64,000 nucleotides of DNA from Smallanthus sonchifolius (GCA_023525975.1 CM042038.1:8495272-8559271); one strand, 5' to 3'. Counted from the stretch's first letter, positions 1 to 12,221 are shown. The notes: generated by a model not told the origin, from the letters alone. Numbers and translations are program-made.

Positions 1-940
1 TTATAAATTATTTTTTCTTTTAATTTTTAAAAGAGTATTTAAGTATAGTAAACATATATATCTTGAACATAAATACGGAAATGATGAGCCTTACATATAT
101 GTACCAAATAATGTTAGATATACGTGGCACATAATGTTTACGTATGTGTAACATTATTTAGTCGTATACGTAACACTATGTTTGAGAGTGGTTATCATGG
201 TTATCACATAAATATTGGTTAGCATTTGAACCTCACCCTATATATATAATCATATCTATATATTTTTATTTAAGTGTATAAAAGATATATATAACGTGTA
301 TATATATAAATTACATTTTTCGAAAGACAAACTCGTATTAATACATGAGCAATTCAAATGACGAAAATTCAAACAAATACGTGAACCATGATAATTGTTA
401 TCCAGTTATTTGGATGATCAGATTGGTAAATGAGTATGAGTAGACATTGGTTTTTGAAAGTCTTTATGATGATAGGCCATACTATTTTAGTCTCAAACTA
501 TTTCGTTTTGGTCATTTTTACAGGAACGTTGAACCGATTCAATTTGTTGTATTTCATTCGAACAACGGCCGTCAGTGATACATGGCCATATTTCATTCGT
601 TGTTGACTTGGCCGGCTAGGGTAAAGTCGTTAGTTGAGTTAACGTCTACATTTTAGCCGACGAAAGACACGTGGAAACTCTCCTGGTTAACCCGTGGCCG
701 ACTAAAATGGTGTCCACTAGCCAATTTTAACTTACGTGTCAATATATAATTGATTGCGTATGAATATAGTTAATAACTATTAGTTATAATGATGAGCTAA
801 AAAAGTCAATGTTTATCCTTTAAAAAAAATTTGATCAAAATATTTATTTTAACAATTTTCTTTTTTCTAAGAAGTTAGCGTGTTTGAAAGACCATTATGA
901 GATCTTTATATGCACGTTTTAAATTTTTAGTCATCTTAAT
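1..940. other. AT-rich intergenic DNA, no gene seen
   Basis: No ORF, RNA gene or complete element can be supported here. A short stretch near 165-185 (cgtatacgtaacactatg) is, in reverse complement, shared with the interior of the small TIR element at 47225-47552, so a decayed relative of that element may lie here. From about 470 to 760 the sequence is less AT-rich, but I see no terminal repeats or coding signal in it. Confidence 0.5.
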
Positions 941-1064
941 TTAATTACTCACCAAGGCTTATATATAATAGATATTCTAAACGTCATACATACAAACAAA
1001 ATTGCTTCACTAATGAATGAAGAAAAGTAAAGCCACCATTTCTTTAATTTATACAATTAATACA

Positions 1065-1076
1065 TGTATATATACC
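1065..1076 (+). promoter_or_regulatory. Candidate TATA box of the first duplicated gene
   Basis: A TATATATA stretch lies about 95 bases before the chosen ATG at 1169. It sits in a block (aattaatacatgtatata) that is conserved in front of the second copy at about 12127-12146, so both copies probably kept the same core promoter. A second TATA-like run at 959-969 is weaker in the other copy. The assignment rests on position and conservation only. Confidence 0.4.
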
Positions 1077-1168
1077 CGTACATATCCACCATAGAAAAGG
1101 TTCAAGTACCTTATAAACAAAACAAATTAACCCTCAACCAATCTACTTTGAAGCTTTCTTTCATAACC

Positions 1169-1825
1169 ATGGCTGGTAAAGATCGTTCATCTAACCTTGA
1201 TGATGAATTAAAAGATACTGTTTCTCTGTGTGATCTCCCTGTTTATGGATATGATACTAATTATAGCACTACAGCTTCTGATGACTCCATGAAAGACGAT
1301 GAAAGCTTTGAGTTCTTCAGTCAAGAATGGTTGAAAAACAATAAAGATTTCGATTTTTTTCCAAACAAAGATACCATTTTCGGTGGAAAATTGATTCTTC
1401 CGAAAAAACCTATGTCAAGAAACACCCAAGAATTCAAGAAACGTGATCAAGGAAGCAGCGAAGATGATCAAGATTCTGGTTCTTGTCGCGAATTTGCCAA
1501 GTTAATGTCGATGAACAAGGGGAGAATCCAAGGCGGCAAGCATGAAACGAAGAGGGTGTTTCCGACATCGGCTTCAATGAAATCAAGGTGGTATTATTAT
1601 GGGTTTGGATTGGCTGGGATTCCGGCGGAGATGGACATGAGTGCCATTAAAAGCAGGCAAAACCGACACCGGAAAAGCCATTCGACTGGCGGCGGGAAGG
1701 TGGAGGACGGTGGTTTCCGGCAACGGAAAGGGTTGGGGAGGTTGATTAGAGACTTGAGTTGTGATGGTCAAACCCAAGCAAATTCGATGGTGAAGGCTTC
1801 CCTTGTTCATATTCCTAGGGTTTAA
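1169..1825 (+). CDS. Uncharacterised plant protein, tandem copy 1
   Basis: A 218-residue single-exon protein whose function I do not recognise. The N-terminal half is acidic and serine-rich (SLCDLPVYGYD near residue 20, DESFEFFSQE near 45), followed by a KKPMSRNTQEFKKR basic patch. The C-terminal third holds SRWYYYGFGLAGIPAEMDM, a basic RQNRHRK cluster, GLGRLIRDLSCD and a hydrophobic tail ending PRV. No signal peptide or membrane segment is evident; the basic patches would suit a nuclear or peripheral location, but that is inference. The frame is open upstream to an ATG at 1064. I chose 1169 because it lies in an ACCATGG context and the second copy has a one-base indel just before this ATG, so only sequence from here on keeps a common frame. 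By eye the protein is about 85% identical to the copy at 12222-12887, with most changes conservative, which suggests both copies were kept under selection. Confidence 0.75.
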   Translation: MAGKDRSSNLDDELKDTVSLCDLPVYGYDTNYSTTASDDSMKDDESFEFFSQEWLKNNKDFDFFPNKDTIFGGKLILPKKPMSRNTQEFKKRDQGSSEDDQDSGSCREFAKLMSMNKGRIQGGKHETKRVFPTSASMKSRWYYYGFGLAGIPAEMDMSAIKSRQNRHRKSHSTGGGKVEDGGFRQRKGLGRLIRDLSCDGQTQANSMVKASLVHIPRV

Positions 1826-2028
1826 AGATTTTTCTATGTCAAATTTTTTAATTTTTTTGCACAGAAGTTTGGGAGTAGTTATTACCATAATTACGTTTTA
1901 AGATACACATTTTAGATAATTCGCAAATCTAAAATCCTCGTCATAAACAATTTGATTTTTTTTACTTCAATTTATAAGGAAAATACAAGTTATTTCTCTC
2001 ACAACTTATATTAAAAGTATACAATATT

Positions 2029-2222
2029 GTCATGACTGCCAACTTTTAAATGGAGTGTCGTCGGTTTGAATCCAGACCACATCAAAAAAAGGGTATGTGG
2101 TCTGGTTAGGGGGTTTAAATACTTGGGGGTTCCTCCTGGGATGAGCTACCCTGGATGCTCTAGGTGTTACCCCGGTGAAACCCAATTATCTTATAAATAT
2201 CTTGGTATTGCCGTTAAAAAAA
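2029..2222 (+). mobile_element. tRNA-derived SINE, copy 1
   Basis: This copy shares a body with the elements at 2629-2827 and 23291-23502: a B-box-like ggtttgaatcc, then ccacatcaaaaa, ttcctcctgggatg, gtgttaccccggtgaaaccc and an end at ttgccgttaaa. The family has an internal RNA polymerase III promoter layout and a short A-rich end, as in plant SINEs. Its 5' part, including the A box, is degraded. Confidence 0.65.
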
Positions 2223-2628
2223 GTATACAATACATATCGCACCATTTGTTTCAAGTATATATTGCTACAAAATAAGAAAGAATAATAACACAAGAAAGAA
2301 TTACACGGTTGGTCCATAAGTATGAGAAATTTTGGGTTTGTTCCGTATGAGCAATTATGGATTTGATTCTCACTGTTTGCTCACATGTAACACGAATGGT
2401 CCTTTGAGTGGATGCTTTTGAAGTTGAACTTTATAAACTAACAAACAAACCCCTCTATTTAAAATAAAAAATAAAAAACTTAAATCCTCAAACCCAGCAC
2501 CTCCTGATTTATTTTTGTTTGTCATGGAATCAAGTTACATGAACAAATCCCCATACAAATTAGCACAATAGCTCAACTCTAAACGATAACCCAAATTCAA
2601 ATCTATATTTATAAGTATACAATATTGT

Positions 2629-2827
2629 CCTGACGGTACCCTGGTAACTTTCAAATGAAATGTTGTCGGTTTGGATCCAGACCACATCAAAAAGGGTATG
2701 TTGTCTGGTCAGGGAGGTTTAAATACTTGGGAATTCCTCCTGGGGTGGGCTATCCTGAATGTTGTGGTGTTGTCCCGAGAAAACCCAATTATCCTAAAAT
2801 ATCTTGGTATTGCCGTTAAATAAAAAG
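2629..2827 (+). mobile_element. tRNA-derived SINE, copy 2
   Basis: Same family as copies 1 and 3, with B-box-like ggtttggatcc, ttcctcctggggtggg and the closing ttgccgttaaataaa. It arose with copy 1 through the duplication of the surrounding 598-bp block, not through a separate insertion, because the flanks match as well. Confidence 0.65.
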
Positions 2828-3207
2828 TACACAATATATATCGCACAATTTGTTTCAAGTATATATTGCTGCAAAATGAGAAAGAATTACACAGTTGGTC
2901 CATAAGTATGAGAAATTATGGGTTTGTTCAATACGTATGATCAATTATGGATTTGGTTCTCACTTTTTGCTCATGGGTAACACAAATGGTCCTTTGAGTG
3001 GATGCTTTTGAAGTTGAACTTTATAAAATAACAAACAAACCCCTTTATTTAAAATTATAAATAAAAAATAAAAAACTTAAATCCCCAAACCCAGCACTGC
3101 CTTATTTATTTATGTTTGTTGTCGAATCAAGTTACATCAACAAATCCCCATACAAATTAGCACAATAGCTCAACTCAAAACGATAACCCAAATTCAAATC
3201 CCTAATT

Positions 3208-4580
3208 TAACAAAACACAAAACACGAGTGGATTTTTTTTTTGAATAGTTTCTGTATTTAATTTAATCACAAGTGATTAAATTTAATATAGAAGCTATTT
3301 CAACCTTTGGCCCCTTGCTAACATTTATCAATAGTCTTTATCCACAAACATATTCCCACGAATTTCACTAACAGATAAGAAATATTCACTTAGTAACAGC
3401 GTTGATTATACAATCTAAAAGTCGTGATTTGTATTGAACAAATCGAGAAAGCAATGAACGAACCAGAGGTGCATTACGATGTGCTATTTTTAAAAAAACT
3501 CTATAAAGACTATATTTGAAATGTATGCACCACACTTAACTTCTACATAAAAGATTAGGTTCTATAGAATGTTTTCTACATTAACTGATAACCTGATTCT
3601 CACCCACTTTAAGGCACACAATTTATCATTTAGTCTTGTATTTGACTTTAACTAAAGTGTTTGAACTTTGTAATGGACAACGTAAAAGGTATCACTTTTG
3701 ATTGGCCGATACATAGTTAGTGTAACATACACTTGACCGATCCATCTTGCTGACCCAAAGGGTCGTGTGACTTAGACTTATAGAACTTTCGCTAAACTGG
3801 TAATATGGCCAGTTGGACATATATAGTAGGATGTTTCACACGATCTGGCTCTTAGGTTTGTATGACTTACACTTAAAATATTCTCAGTTAAATGTGTCAA
3901 GCTAAAAGAATATATACGGGTTAAAAGCATACAGTCAGCTTCTACAAGCATATCCCCAAGTTAATATTTCTAGATACATCTATTGCAAATTTTATAATCA
4001 AATTTATAATCAAATAATATCTTGTTCTACATTGTGTTCAATAAAATCTTAGTTATACGATCAATGTGGGAAAATTGGTTACAACTATGAACATCTTCAA
4101 GCGTTATATCTCGATTAAAAGCAAATAATGTATTAATTTGTTCATCAAAAAGTTAATTGGTTTTTATGGTTGTGTGCCTTGACTAAAATCCATAATCTAG
4201 AAAATACGGATAAGATAATAATAATTAATAAATATATCATGGCATGTATTTTCCTCGATTTAACCTTTCCCTTAGAAATTAAGATATTCATTCGAGAAGA
4301 TTGAAGGGTCAAAAATAAATAATTAAAATATTATTGTCGTTTTCTATCTGTTCTAGTCGGAATCTATCTAGGCTTTTTTTAATTTCTTTTTAGATTTATC
4401 TTCACTTTTAACTAGAACTTATTTTGATTTATAATATTTAACCTTTTTACATTCATTTTTATGTTATCTTCCTTTTAGATGAGTTGTATTCTAAATCCTT
4501 CCATAGAATGGGTATTCTTCATTGATCTTGATTACGCTTTAATGAGTAAACAAGAAAGAAGCTAGTAAAAAAACAATGAT
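3208..4580. other. Intergenic, no gene seen
   Basis: AT-rich sequence without a long ORF, RNA gene or recognisable terminal repeat on either strand. Parts are of moderate complexity (3600-3900) and could be old transposon interior, but no motif supports a name. Confidence 0.5.
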
Positions 4581-4582
4581 TA

Positions 4583-4912
4583 AATTACACACGGTTCATG
4601 TGATTTTGGATAAATAATGGATTTGGTCTCTATAAACTTAAATTTTTATGAATTTGGTCTCTAATTGCATTGGCTGTTTTCATTCATGGTCCCTTGGTAA
4701 CAACGTTAGTTTGGTCTATTAATTTTTGGGCCATTTTAGTAAGATACCTTTTCATTCTCAAACTTAAAAAAATAAAAAATAAAAAATAGTTATAAACACC
4801 CATTAAAAATTGAGGACCAAATAAAAAAAAAGGACCCAAATCCATAAAAGGGGTTTATGAACTTAATCCGTAATTTACCCAAAACCACAAGGAGCAACCA
4901 TGAAATTAACTC
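4583..4912. mobile_element. Remnant of a small terminal-inverted-repeat element
   Basis: The left end (cacggttcatgtgattttgg then ataaataatggatttggtct) matches, in reverse complement, the right end, where gaacttaatccgtaatttac is followed by ccaaaaccacaaggagcaac. The arms are about 50 bases long and imperfect. No coding sequence lies between them. I could not find a clean target-site duplication, so the exact ends are approximate. Confidence 0.45.
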
Positions 4913-5290
4913 AAACCCCATATATTTGAACATCATTTAGTAGGGTTTATCGAAAACCCCATATTCTTTGTGTGGGATTTATTTATTCACAAAGAATTTG
5001 ATAGGGACGGGCTAAGGTCGACCGGTATACTCATCGAAATCACGTAGTGATCCTATGTGGAAGCATAATCACGTCGTGATGAGGAAGTAACACCCCCCCC
5101 CCCATGGCGTGATGTTGTAGCATGAGAAAAATCACGCGAGTAAAAGAAGGTTTCAACGGGTTCAAAGCCGTTGAATGGCTATAATTTCAAAAAAAAGTTT
5201 TTTTTTTATTTTCATTATTCCCATCTCCTATATAAACCTATATACCTTTCATATTATACCTCATCTCTAATATCTTATTATACAAAAACA

Positions 5291-6480
5291 ATGTCTTCAT
5301 CATCAAGCGAGGAAGCCCGGGTAAAGGCGTTCGGAGCTATGGCATCGACAGCGGTTAGGCGGTGGCAAGAGGCGGAATCGTTCTCAAGACCATTAAAACG
5401 AAGCGCACGTCTCAACCGTGATCGAGCGGCTGATAACACACTTTACTCAAAGATTACTTTGACGAAGGTTGTTTATACGGGGAGGAACAATTTAATACAC
5501 AGTTTCGAATGAGTCGGAGATTATTTTTAATAATTAATACTGATCTCGAGAGATACGTGCCTTGGTTTCGTCAACGTGTTGATGCAAGAGGCCGGGTTGG
5601 CTTCACCTCCATTCAAAAGTGTACGGCCACGATTCGTCAAATGACATATGGTACCTCTAGTGATTCGTTTGATGATTACTTGAAGATGTCAGAACGAACG
5701 ATCAGGTCATGTATTTACAAGTTTTCTAAAGCTATAATTTTATTGTACGGTAAAAGATAATTACGTAAACCGTCGGCTAGCGGCATTCAACAGTTATATG
5801 CTTTTCATGAAGCTAAACACGGCTTTGTCGGGATGCTTGGTAGCATCGATTGCACGCAGTGGGATTGGAGAAATTACCCAAATGCGTGGCGAGGTCAGTT
5901 TGCACGTGGCGATCATCCTCGGCCAAGTATTATGCTTGAAGCCGTGGCTTCAAATGATCTATGGTTTTGGCATGCATTCTTTGCCGTTGCCGGTGCGAAC
6001 AATGATATTAATGTTCTTAATCAATCGCTTATATTCGACGATATGATTAACGAAACCGCACCAGACTCATTGTTTGAACTTAGAGGATCGCATTACAAGC
6101 GAGGGTATTATCTAGCCGATAGAATATATCCAGAATATGCAACAATTGTCAAGTCTCTTACGTGCCCGGAAGATATTAAACGTAATAATTATAAAAAGGC
6201 TTATGAGGCGGCAAGAAAAGATATATTGAACGAGCTTTCGGTCTATCGAAGAATAAGTGGCATATAATAGAAAGGCCGGCTCGATCTTGGTCTCAATTAT
6301 GTATGCTTGTGTGATTTTGCATAATATGATTTTAGAGGATCAAGGAGCGACAATTTGTCAATACAACCCAAATGATGAGGGGGTTTCGTACAAAGAAATT
6401 GATGAAGATCAAAAGTGAGTAAACCGTCAAAAAATACGCAATCGAGAAATTCATAACACTAAAGGCGGACTTGATATAGT
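5291..6480 (+). pseudogene. PIF/Harbinger-type transposase, broken
   Basis: Three reading frames must be combined to follow this protein. The first (from ATG 5291) is an N-terminal segment rich in Ser, Arg and Ala. The second (5509-5760) has the helix-rich region FDDYLKMSERTIRSCIYKF. The third (5833-6267) has the DDE nuclease core: GSIDCTQWDWRNYP with the first Asp, AGANNDINVLNQS with the second, and GYYLADRIYP. The block that normally supplies the acidic third residue, after AAYEAARKD-like sequence, is shifted by a two-base insertion near 6218, and a further shift follows near 6310 before a recognisable C-terminal tail to about 6418. This is the family of ALP1/HARBI1-like proteins. With at least four lesions it cannot encode an active transposase. 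The enclosing element probably spans about 5000-6780, with short inverted AT/GC-mixed ends I could not pin down. Confidence 0.8.
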
Positions 6481-6884
6481 ATGTTTACAAAAAATCAAAT
6501 CATTAATAATGTATTTTTTTTAATTATTAATGTAATTTTTTTATTAGTAATGTAATTTTTTTTTATTATTAATATAATTTTTTTATTATTAATGTAATTT
6601 TTTTTATTGATGTAATTTTTTATTATTATTAATGAATATTATTTATTATGTTTTATTTTTATGTAAATAAAAATTAAAAAATAAACATTAAATTATCACA
6701 CCACCACAATCACATGGGAATATCCTTTGCCATGTGATGGGTGATGTGATTTTCCAGAATCTGACGTGGCGTCATGTGGCGTACTTGGAAAACCAATTAA
6801 TAAAACATTTAATAATAAAACATTTAATCGCACGCGTAAGCTTTTATCCTAGAATTTTTTTATATTTTTTATTGTTTTTTTTAC

Positions 6885-7098
6885 CCTTCGCGTACCGCGA
6901 AGAACCAGGGTACCCCTTTCACGTACCGCGAGGGAATCCCAAAGAAAACTGTTCGGGAGAATGGTTCTTCGCGTACCGCGAAGAACCCTCACCACTTCTT
7001 CACGTACCGCAAAGACTCCAAAATTTGGCTGCCTGGCTTACAAATCTTCGTGTGTCGCGAAAGACCTTCCTCAGTCTTTCGCGTACCGCGAAGAAACC
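6885..7098. repeat. Cluster of palindromes, core ttcgcgtaccgcgaa
   Basis: Six copies or near copies of a 15-base palindrome with a three-base centre occur, at about 6887, 6920, 6966, 6998, 7047 and 7076, irregularly spaced. They lie near the 3' end of the minus-strand LTR remnant, at the same relative place as the ctcgcggggcgcgag hairpins at 51893-51940. Some copies carry one change in one arm only. Confidence 0.75.
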
Positions 7099-7555
7099 CA
7101 GTAAACAGAAAGTTTACTTTTCTTGCCAAGTTCCATACTTAACCAAATTTTCAACATTTTCAATTCAATTTGACACCAAAATTTTATCAACACTTAGGTT
7201 TTGGTTCAAAACATTTATCACCACAAATATTTACCAAAACACAAATTCAATTGTCAAATTACACCACATTTAATGGATTTTCCATCAAATCCCAAAAACA
7301 CTAAATATGCATACGAGAACCCTCCACGCCTTGGACTTGACAATGACCTACATCGAAGCTTTCCCTACATAACCACATAAACATATCACCGTTAGTAATG
7401 ACGATAAACACATTCAACAAGTATTTACACTTGTTTTCACCCATTTGACCCGTTTGCACCCATTTGGTCAATTAAGGTTCTTAACACTTGCATTTCCACT
7501 ACAAGTCTCATTCTTTTCATATTACATTCATTTACCACCACCCATTCACCCATCT

Positions 7556-7880
7556 GAAGTATTCCACACTTCTAATTAGGTTCACGACCTCTTGGTGCGA
7601 GTACCACAACTCGTCTTACCCGCACTTGGAGTATTTGACTCCAAGTCCACCCTTTGAAGTATTCTACACTTCTTATTGGTTTTACTACCTCTTGGTGCGA
7701 GTACCACAACTCGTCTTACCCGCACTTAGAGTATTTGACTCAAGTCCACCCATTGAAGTATTCCACACTTCTTATTGTGTTTACTACCTCTTAGTGTGAG
7801 TACCACAACTCGTCTTACCCGCACTTGGAGTATTTGACTCCAAGTCCACCTTTTGAAGTATTCCACACTTCAATCCACCA
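7556..7880. repeat. Tandem repeat, about 100-bp unit, three copies
   Basis: Units begin gaagtattc at 7556, 7656, 7755 and 7855 (last partial) and contain gagtaccacaactcgtctta followed by cccgcactt. The units are about 90% alike. The array lies inside the minus-strand Gypsy LTR remnant, where the 50-kb relative carries an unrelated 73-bp array. Confidence 0.8.
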
Positions 7881-7884
7881 TTTC

Positions 7885-8240
7885 ACCAAATTATCACATT
7901 TTGTTTGACTATATACCACATAAGTCAATTACACAAAATTCACCATATTTACATATTAGATTGACCATTTACCACATAAGTCAGTTTCACCAAATTCACC
8001 ACATTTACATATTGGATTGACTATTTTTCACACAAGTCAATTACACTACATTTACATATTAGATTGACTATTTTTCACATAAGTCAATTACACCAAATTC
8101 ACTATATTTACATATTATATTGACTATTTGCCACATAAGTCATTTACACCAATATCACCACATTCACATATTAGTTTGACTATTTACCACATAAGTCAAT
8201 TACACCAATTCCATCATATTAGTTTGACCTTCTACCACTA
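7885..8240. repeat. Short tandem repeat, about 55-65-bp unit
   Basis: Five to six degenerate units share ccacataagtcaattaca and catatttacatattagattg. It directly follows the 100-bp array inside the same LTR remnant. Unit length varies through small indels. Confidence 0.65.
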
Positions 8241-9321
8241 AAGTCAAATTAATACAATTCCACACATACTACATTCAAGCAACAGCCAACACATTCATTT
8301 CAACTTATAGTATGCATACATATCACATACACCACACATTTATCAACATTACTAAGTAAGTGCAAAGGCACTTACCTTTTGAGATGGAAGATCCCGTGCC
8401 TCCTCCTCGGTTCACAATTTGATTACCTAAATATATACACCTAATTTAGTAATCAAACGTTCATCACCAACACAAAATAATTGAGTCCACAACTCAATTT
8501 TCATTTCCAACCCAAACTGACCCGTTTGGGTTAGCCCCATAACCAAACACCTTCTTTCAATACAAACTCATCCACTTGAGTTTCCTTTCCAATACCTTGA
8601 CACTAATTTCTCATTCACTAACTTTTATTAGGTCAATTTGGTGTTTGTTCAAGTGTCTAATACCACCTAAACACTTAATCATCACTAATTCAACCATCTA
8701 GCATCATGATCCAAACACCCCCAATTTTTACCATATGAACCCTAACTTTTCAAAATCAAAATCAAAATCAAAGGGTTCTAGGATGTTAATCACCACCCTT
8801 TACCTTTAGTTTAGCTAGAGTATCCACAATCTAACACCAATTTATCACATGCATACACAATTTTCGGATTTCTACAAAACCCATCAACTAACACATTCAT
8901 GGTGAAATCAAATGGAAGATTATCACTTACTTGATGTTAGAAAGGTGATGTGTGAGCCAAAACCTTCACCAAACAAGCTTCAAATGTACGATTTGAGCTT
9001 CAATTGAGGTTTCTCCTTTTTCTCCTCTTGAACACAAACGATCTCAAACCCAAAATGGGTTCAATTATGACTTCTCCAAGTCAATATGGCAGATTTGTCA
9101 TGTTACACTTTTGGCCCCTCAACTTTTGTTTCACCCATTTCATTTCAAAACTAGCTAAAAACTAGTATAACCCCATTACTAACTTGAAACCCACTTGTTT
9201 CAACTTATTTTCAAAATATTATTTTCATCATAATATTTATTAAAATATTTTATTTATTTGAAAACGAAACCAGGATTTTGGTTCGTTACAACTTTATTAT
9301 CACATCACACCATAATCACAT

Positions 9322-11691
9322 TGTCACACCCCCAATTTCAACTAACGGAATTTTACCGTTTGGGAAGTGACAAACCAGGATCGCAGTCATTAGTTACATT
9401 GAACGACACTATATGGGACTAAAATGAAAATATATCATAAATGGTCAAAGTAAGTGCGGAAGCGTAAAACGAAAGTAAATGCGCAAAATAAACGCGCCCA
9501 AGAAAAGTCACAAAGTGTCCAGTTCAAACGAAGTCCAAAAACAAAGTACAAGAAAATTCAACAATATTAATTTTTAAATAAATCATAAGACTCTATGCAT
9601 GCCCTATGCGTGCACCTGTGCCTTATCTTAAGCGACCTGAGAAAACATGCAAGAAAACGATGTCAACACGAGGTTGGTGAGTTCACAGGTTTCAATATAT
9701 AAATAAACGTTTACCAGATTTATTGTACAATCAACATATATATATCGACGGGTAGTTAACCCATGTTCATGTTTGCTATTACGCTCGCAACCGTAAAACT
9801 GACTGTTTGAATGCCTCCCTCCAGGCCTATCAACCATGGTGCACGTTTAGGTCAATATTGCACCCGTTCGATATCCAATCGAGTTAGCGCGACTAACGCG
9901 GTTGAGGTTTGTCAAACTCAGTAGTATTACCCAACATACCTCGCTATTCTCATATTTAAACGGTTCGATGTGAGGACTTTCATGATAGAGTTTACGCATA
10001 GTCATAACAAGTGATACAATATGAAGTACAAAAATCAAAAAGAGTTTGCGTCATGTTTTCTCTCCCAGTTTAAAAGGAGTAAAAGGGGCCTTGAGAACTC
10101 ACCTGAACGGCGTAGGTAATAATCACACAAGTACGAGATTGAAATCTCAAGCGTTAGCCTGACACGGCTCACGAATGCCCTAGAATTACAACATAACAGC
10201 TAGGGACTCAATGGGATTTGTGACGACACACGGAGGATTAGAACATCTTTAAACATTCTAAAGATTAATGGGTAAACAAACGAGTTTACGAAAATACGGA
10301 TTTTTAAATTAGTATAAATGCGTTTCGCGATAAATGAAAAATAATATATAATAATTATTGTTTTGAAAAAAAATATATAAATATTAATAAAAACATTCTG
10401 ACAACAGGTTTTCTCACACACGACCATGCCTAAGACAAGGCACGACCGTGTTAAGGTTACGGGCGTGACCGTGTTGGTGAGGGGCGCGACCGTGTTGATC
10501 AAAACAGAAGACACAACAAAGCTGATCACTAGGCACGACCGTGTCTGTGCCAGGCACGACCGTGTCTAGGGTTCTGAGGCACAACCAGGTCTAACCAAGA
10601 GGCACGATCGGGTCAGAGTGTGAGGCACGGCCGTGCTAAAACCTGGCACGGCCGTGTCTCTTGGATATACAGACACAGAGTTTACTGAATAATCCAAAAA
10701 GTCCAAATCCGTTTGGTTTCGATCGCGATTGACCAAAAATACATAGGGTTTTTACAAAACAGAACTTTACGAATCTAACGGTATAGGTTAATTTGATTGA
10801 GATGGTGATTAAAATCGAAACCCCCAAATTATCATATGAATAAACCCTAGTTTATAGATTATGATCATTTCGATGTTAATTGATAAAATTATCATAGGGT
10901 TTTCATTATACATAGGATTGCGAGACTAATGATATAATTCAATTGAATTGTAATCGGGTCTAGGGTATAGTTCGACTAAACCGTAAACATGGTGAACCCT
11001 AGAATTGGTTCATCATCAATCCGATACTGAGGGCCTAATTAATCATAGGTATTTTGATTTAGGAAGTTAAACAAAGCTAGAGATGTAATCAATTACCAGA
11101 ATGGGTGCCGAATTGACTGAGTTCGACTAAGACAGACGCCGATGGTGACGGGGTTGATCTCCAGCAACTTTGCTTCTTCCTCCGGCCGAATTGATGCGTG
11201 TAACAACTTCGAGATTGATCGCCTAGTGTGTGCAGAGTGTTTGTACGAGAGAATGATACACGAATTCGATGAATTTGAATGATAATAGCCTTGAAGTCGA
11301 CGGTTACACAATAATTACCCCTAATGGGGTTTAATTCAGAGTAATAACGATGATTAAAGCCCCAATGATGATCGTTAATAGTTGAGACGTGCATAACGGT
11401 TACGAAATCAAATGAACTTGCGATTAAAGACTGCATTTACGTTTCAACTAACAAGAGGCGCGACCGTGCCAATAAGAGGCGCGACGTGCCAAGGCACTTG
11501 GCGTGACCGTGCCAAAACAAGGCGCGAACGTGCCTACTAGGGTTTCTGATTATTTACAAAACCAGCCCTTGCAACTTCAGCTTTGACAGAAATGACTCCT
11601 TGGTTTTATAATTGGGTTAACTTGGTTAGAATTTAACAGAATATTTAACGGAATCACTAATTGGATTAACTTGAAAAGTCGGATTGTCACA
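9322..11691 (-). mobile_element. Solo LTR of a Gypsy-type element
   Basis: The sequence starts tgtcacaccccc and ends ggattgtcaca, giving TG...CA termini of 2370 bases. It is flanked on both sides by cacat (9317-9321 and 11692-11696), a perfect 5-bp target-site duplication. No gag, pol or primer-binding site adjoins it, so this is a solo LTR left by LTR-LTR recombination. Minus orientation is inferred from the resemblance of its ends to the LTR at 60109-63200, which has a primer-binding site on its low-coordinate side. Internal palindromes are listed separately. Confidence 0.85.
10417..10665. repeat. Cluster of palindromes, core ggcacggccgtgcc
   Basis: About eight copies of cacgaccgtg or cacggccgtg lie between 10421 and 10659, most preceded by ag or gg. 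A second group of four sits at 11456-11540 in the same solo LTR. The copies range from perfect palindromes to ones with one or two changes in one arm, so single-stranded DNA or RNA from here could form a series of hairpins. Confidence 0.75.
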
Positions 11692-12135
11692 CACATGGGT
11701 ATACCCCATGCTCTAAAAGCACCAATCCAACAAGTATCAAAAGGTATGCGATTTGTTTTAGAAATTTTCTTGGTTGGGACGGGTTTGATGTTAGATAATA
11801 CATGCCCGATTACTCGTACTCATTTACCAGAATCTATCAATATATCATTCAATATTAAAAAAATATAAAAATAATACGTTAAAAAATTTATTTTAAGGAA
11901 ATTAAAAAAGAAAAAAACATAAAAGTTATGCAAATCAACTTTTAAAAGTTCAGTTCTTTGAAAGACCATTCCATGATCTATATGTGCATGTTTTAAATAT
12001 TTAATGAACTGAATTAATTTACTCCACTAAGGCTTATAATAGATTTTCTAGAAGTCATATATACAAACAAAATTGCTCCACTAATGAACCAAAAAGTAAA
12101 GCAAACATTTCTTTAATTTTATAAAATTAATACAT

Positions 12136-12146
12136 GTATATATATA
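12136..12146 (+). promoter_or_regulatory. Candidate TATA box of the second duplicated gene
   Basis: TATATATATA lies about 80 bases before the ATG at 12222, in the same conserved block as the candidate TATA of the first copy. Similarity to the first copy begins at about 11945, so roughly 280 bases of upstream DNA were duplicated with the gene. Confidence 0.4.
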
Positions 12147-12221
12147 CCCACCATATAGATGAGGTTCAAGTTTACAAACAAAAACCCTCAACCAATCTAC
12201 TTTGAAGCTTTCTTCATAACC

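Larger units (their letters stand above)
2013..3207. repeat. Direct tandem duplication, two units of about 598 bp
   Basis: Unit 1 (about 2013-2610) and unit 2 (about 2611-3207) run in the same order: agtatacaatattgtc, a SINE copy, a stretch beginning near ttacac(a/g)gttggtccataag, then cgataacccaaattcaaatc. They differ by scattered substitutions and small indels, so the duplication is not recent. Each unit contains one SINE of the family also present at 23291-23502. Confidence 0.8.
6800..9290 (-). mobile_element. Gypsy LTR remnant, related to the LTR at 50014
   Basis: Read on the minus strand this begins TGTAACGAACCAAAATCC (complement of 9273-9290), the same start as the 5' LTR of the Gypsy element at 50014-52017, and continues collinearly (AACGGGTCAAATGGGTGAA, ATTACTAACGGTGATATG, CAAGTCCAAGGCGT) to a palindrome cluster at 6885-7098. 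The far end near 6800 lacks the expected CA terminus and the element stops beside the Harbinger remains, so it is truncated there. Its internal tandem repeats differ from those in the 50-kb copy. Confidence 0.75.

Noticed and set aside
1064..1168. In-frame upstream extension of the first duplicated gene
   Set aside because: The second copy has a one-base indel in this stretch, so the frame is not conserved, and the ATG at 1169 has a better context.
7488..7799. 103-codon plus-strand frame in the LTR remnant
   Set aside because: It reads through the 100-bp tandem repeat and has no codon bias or family match.
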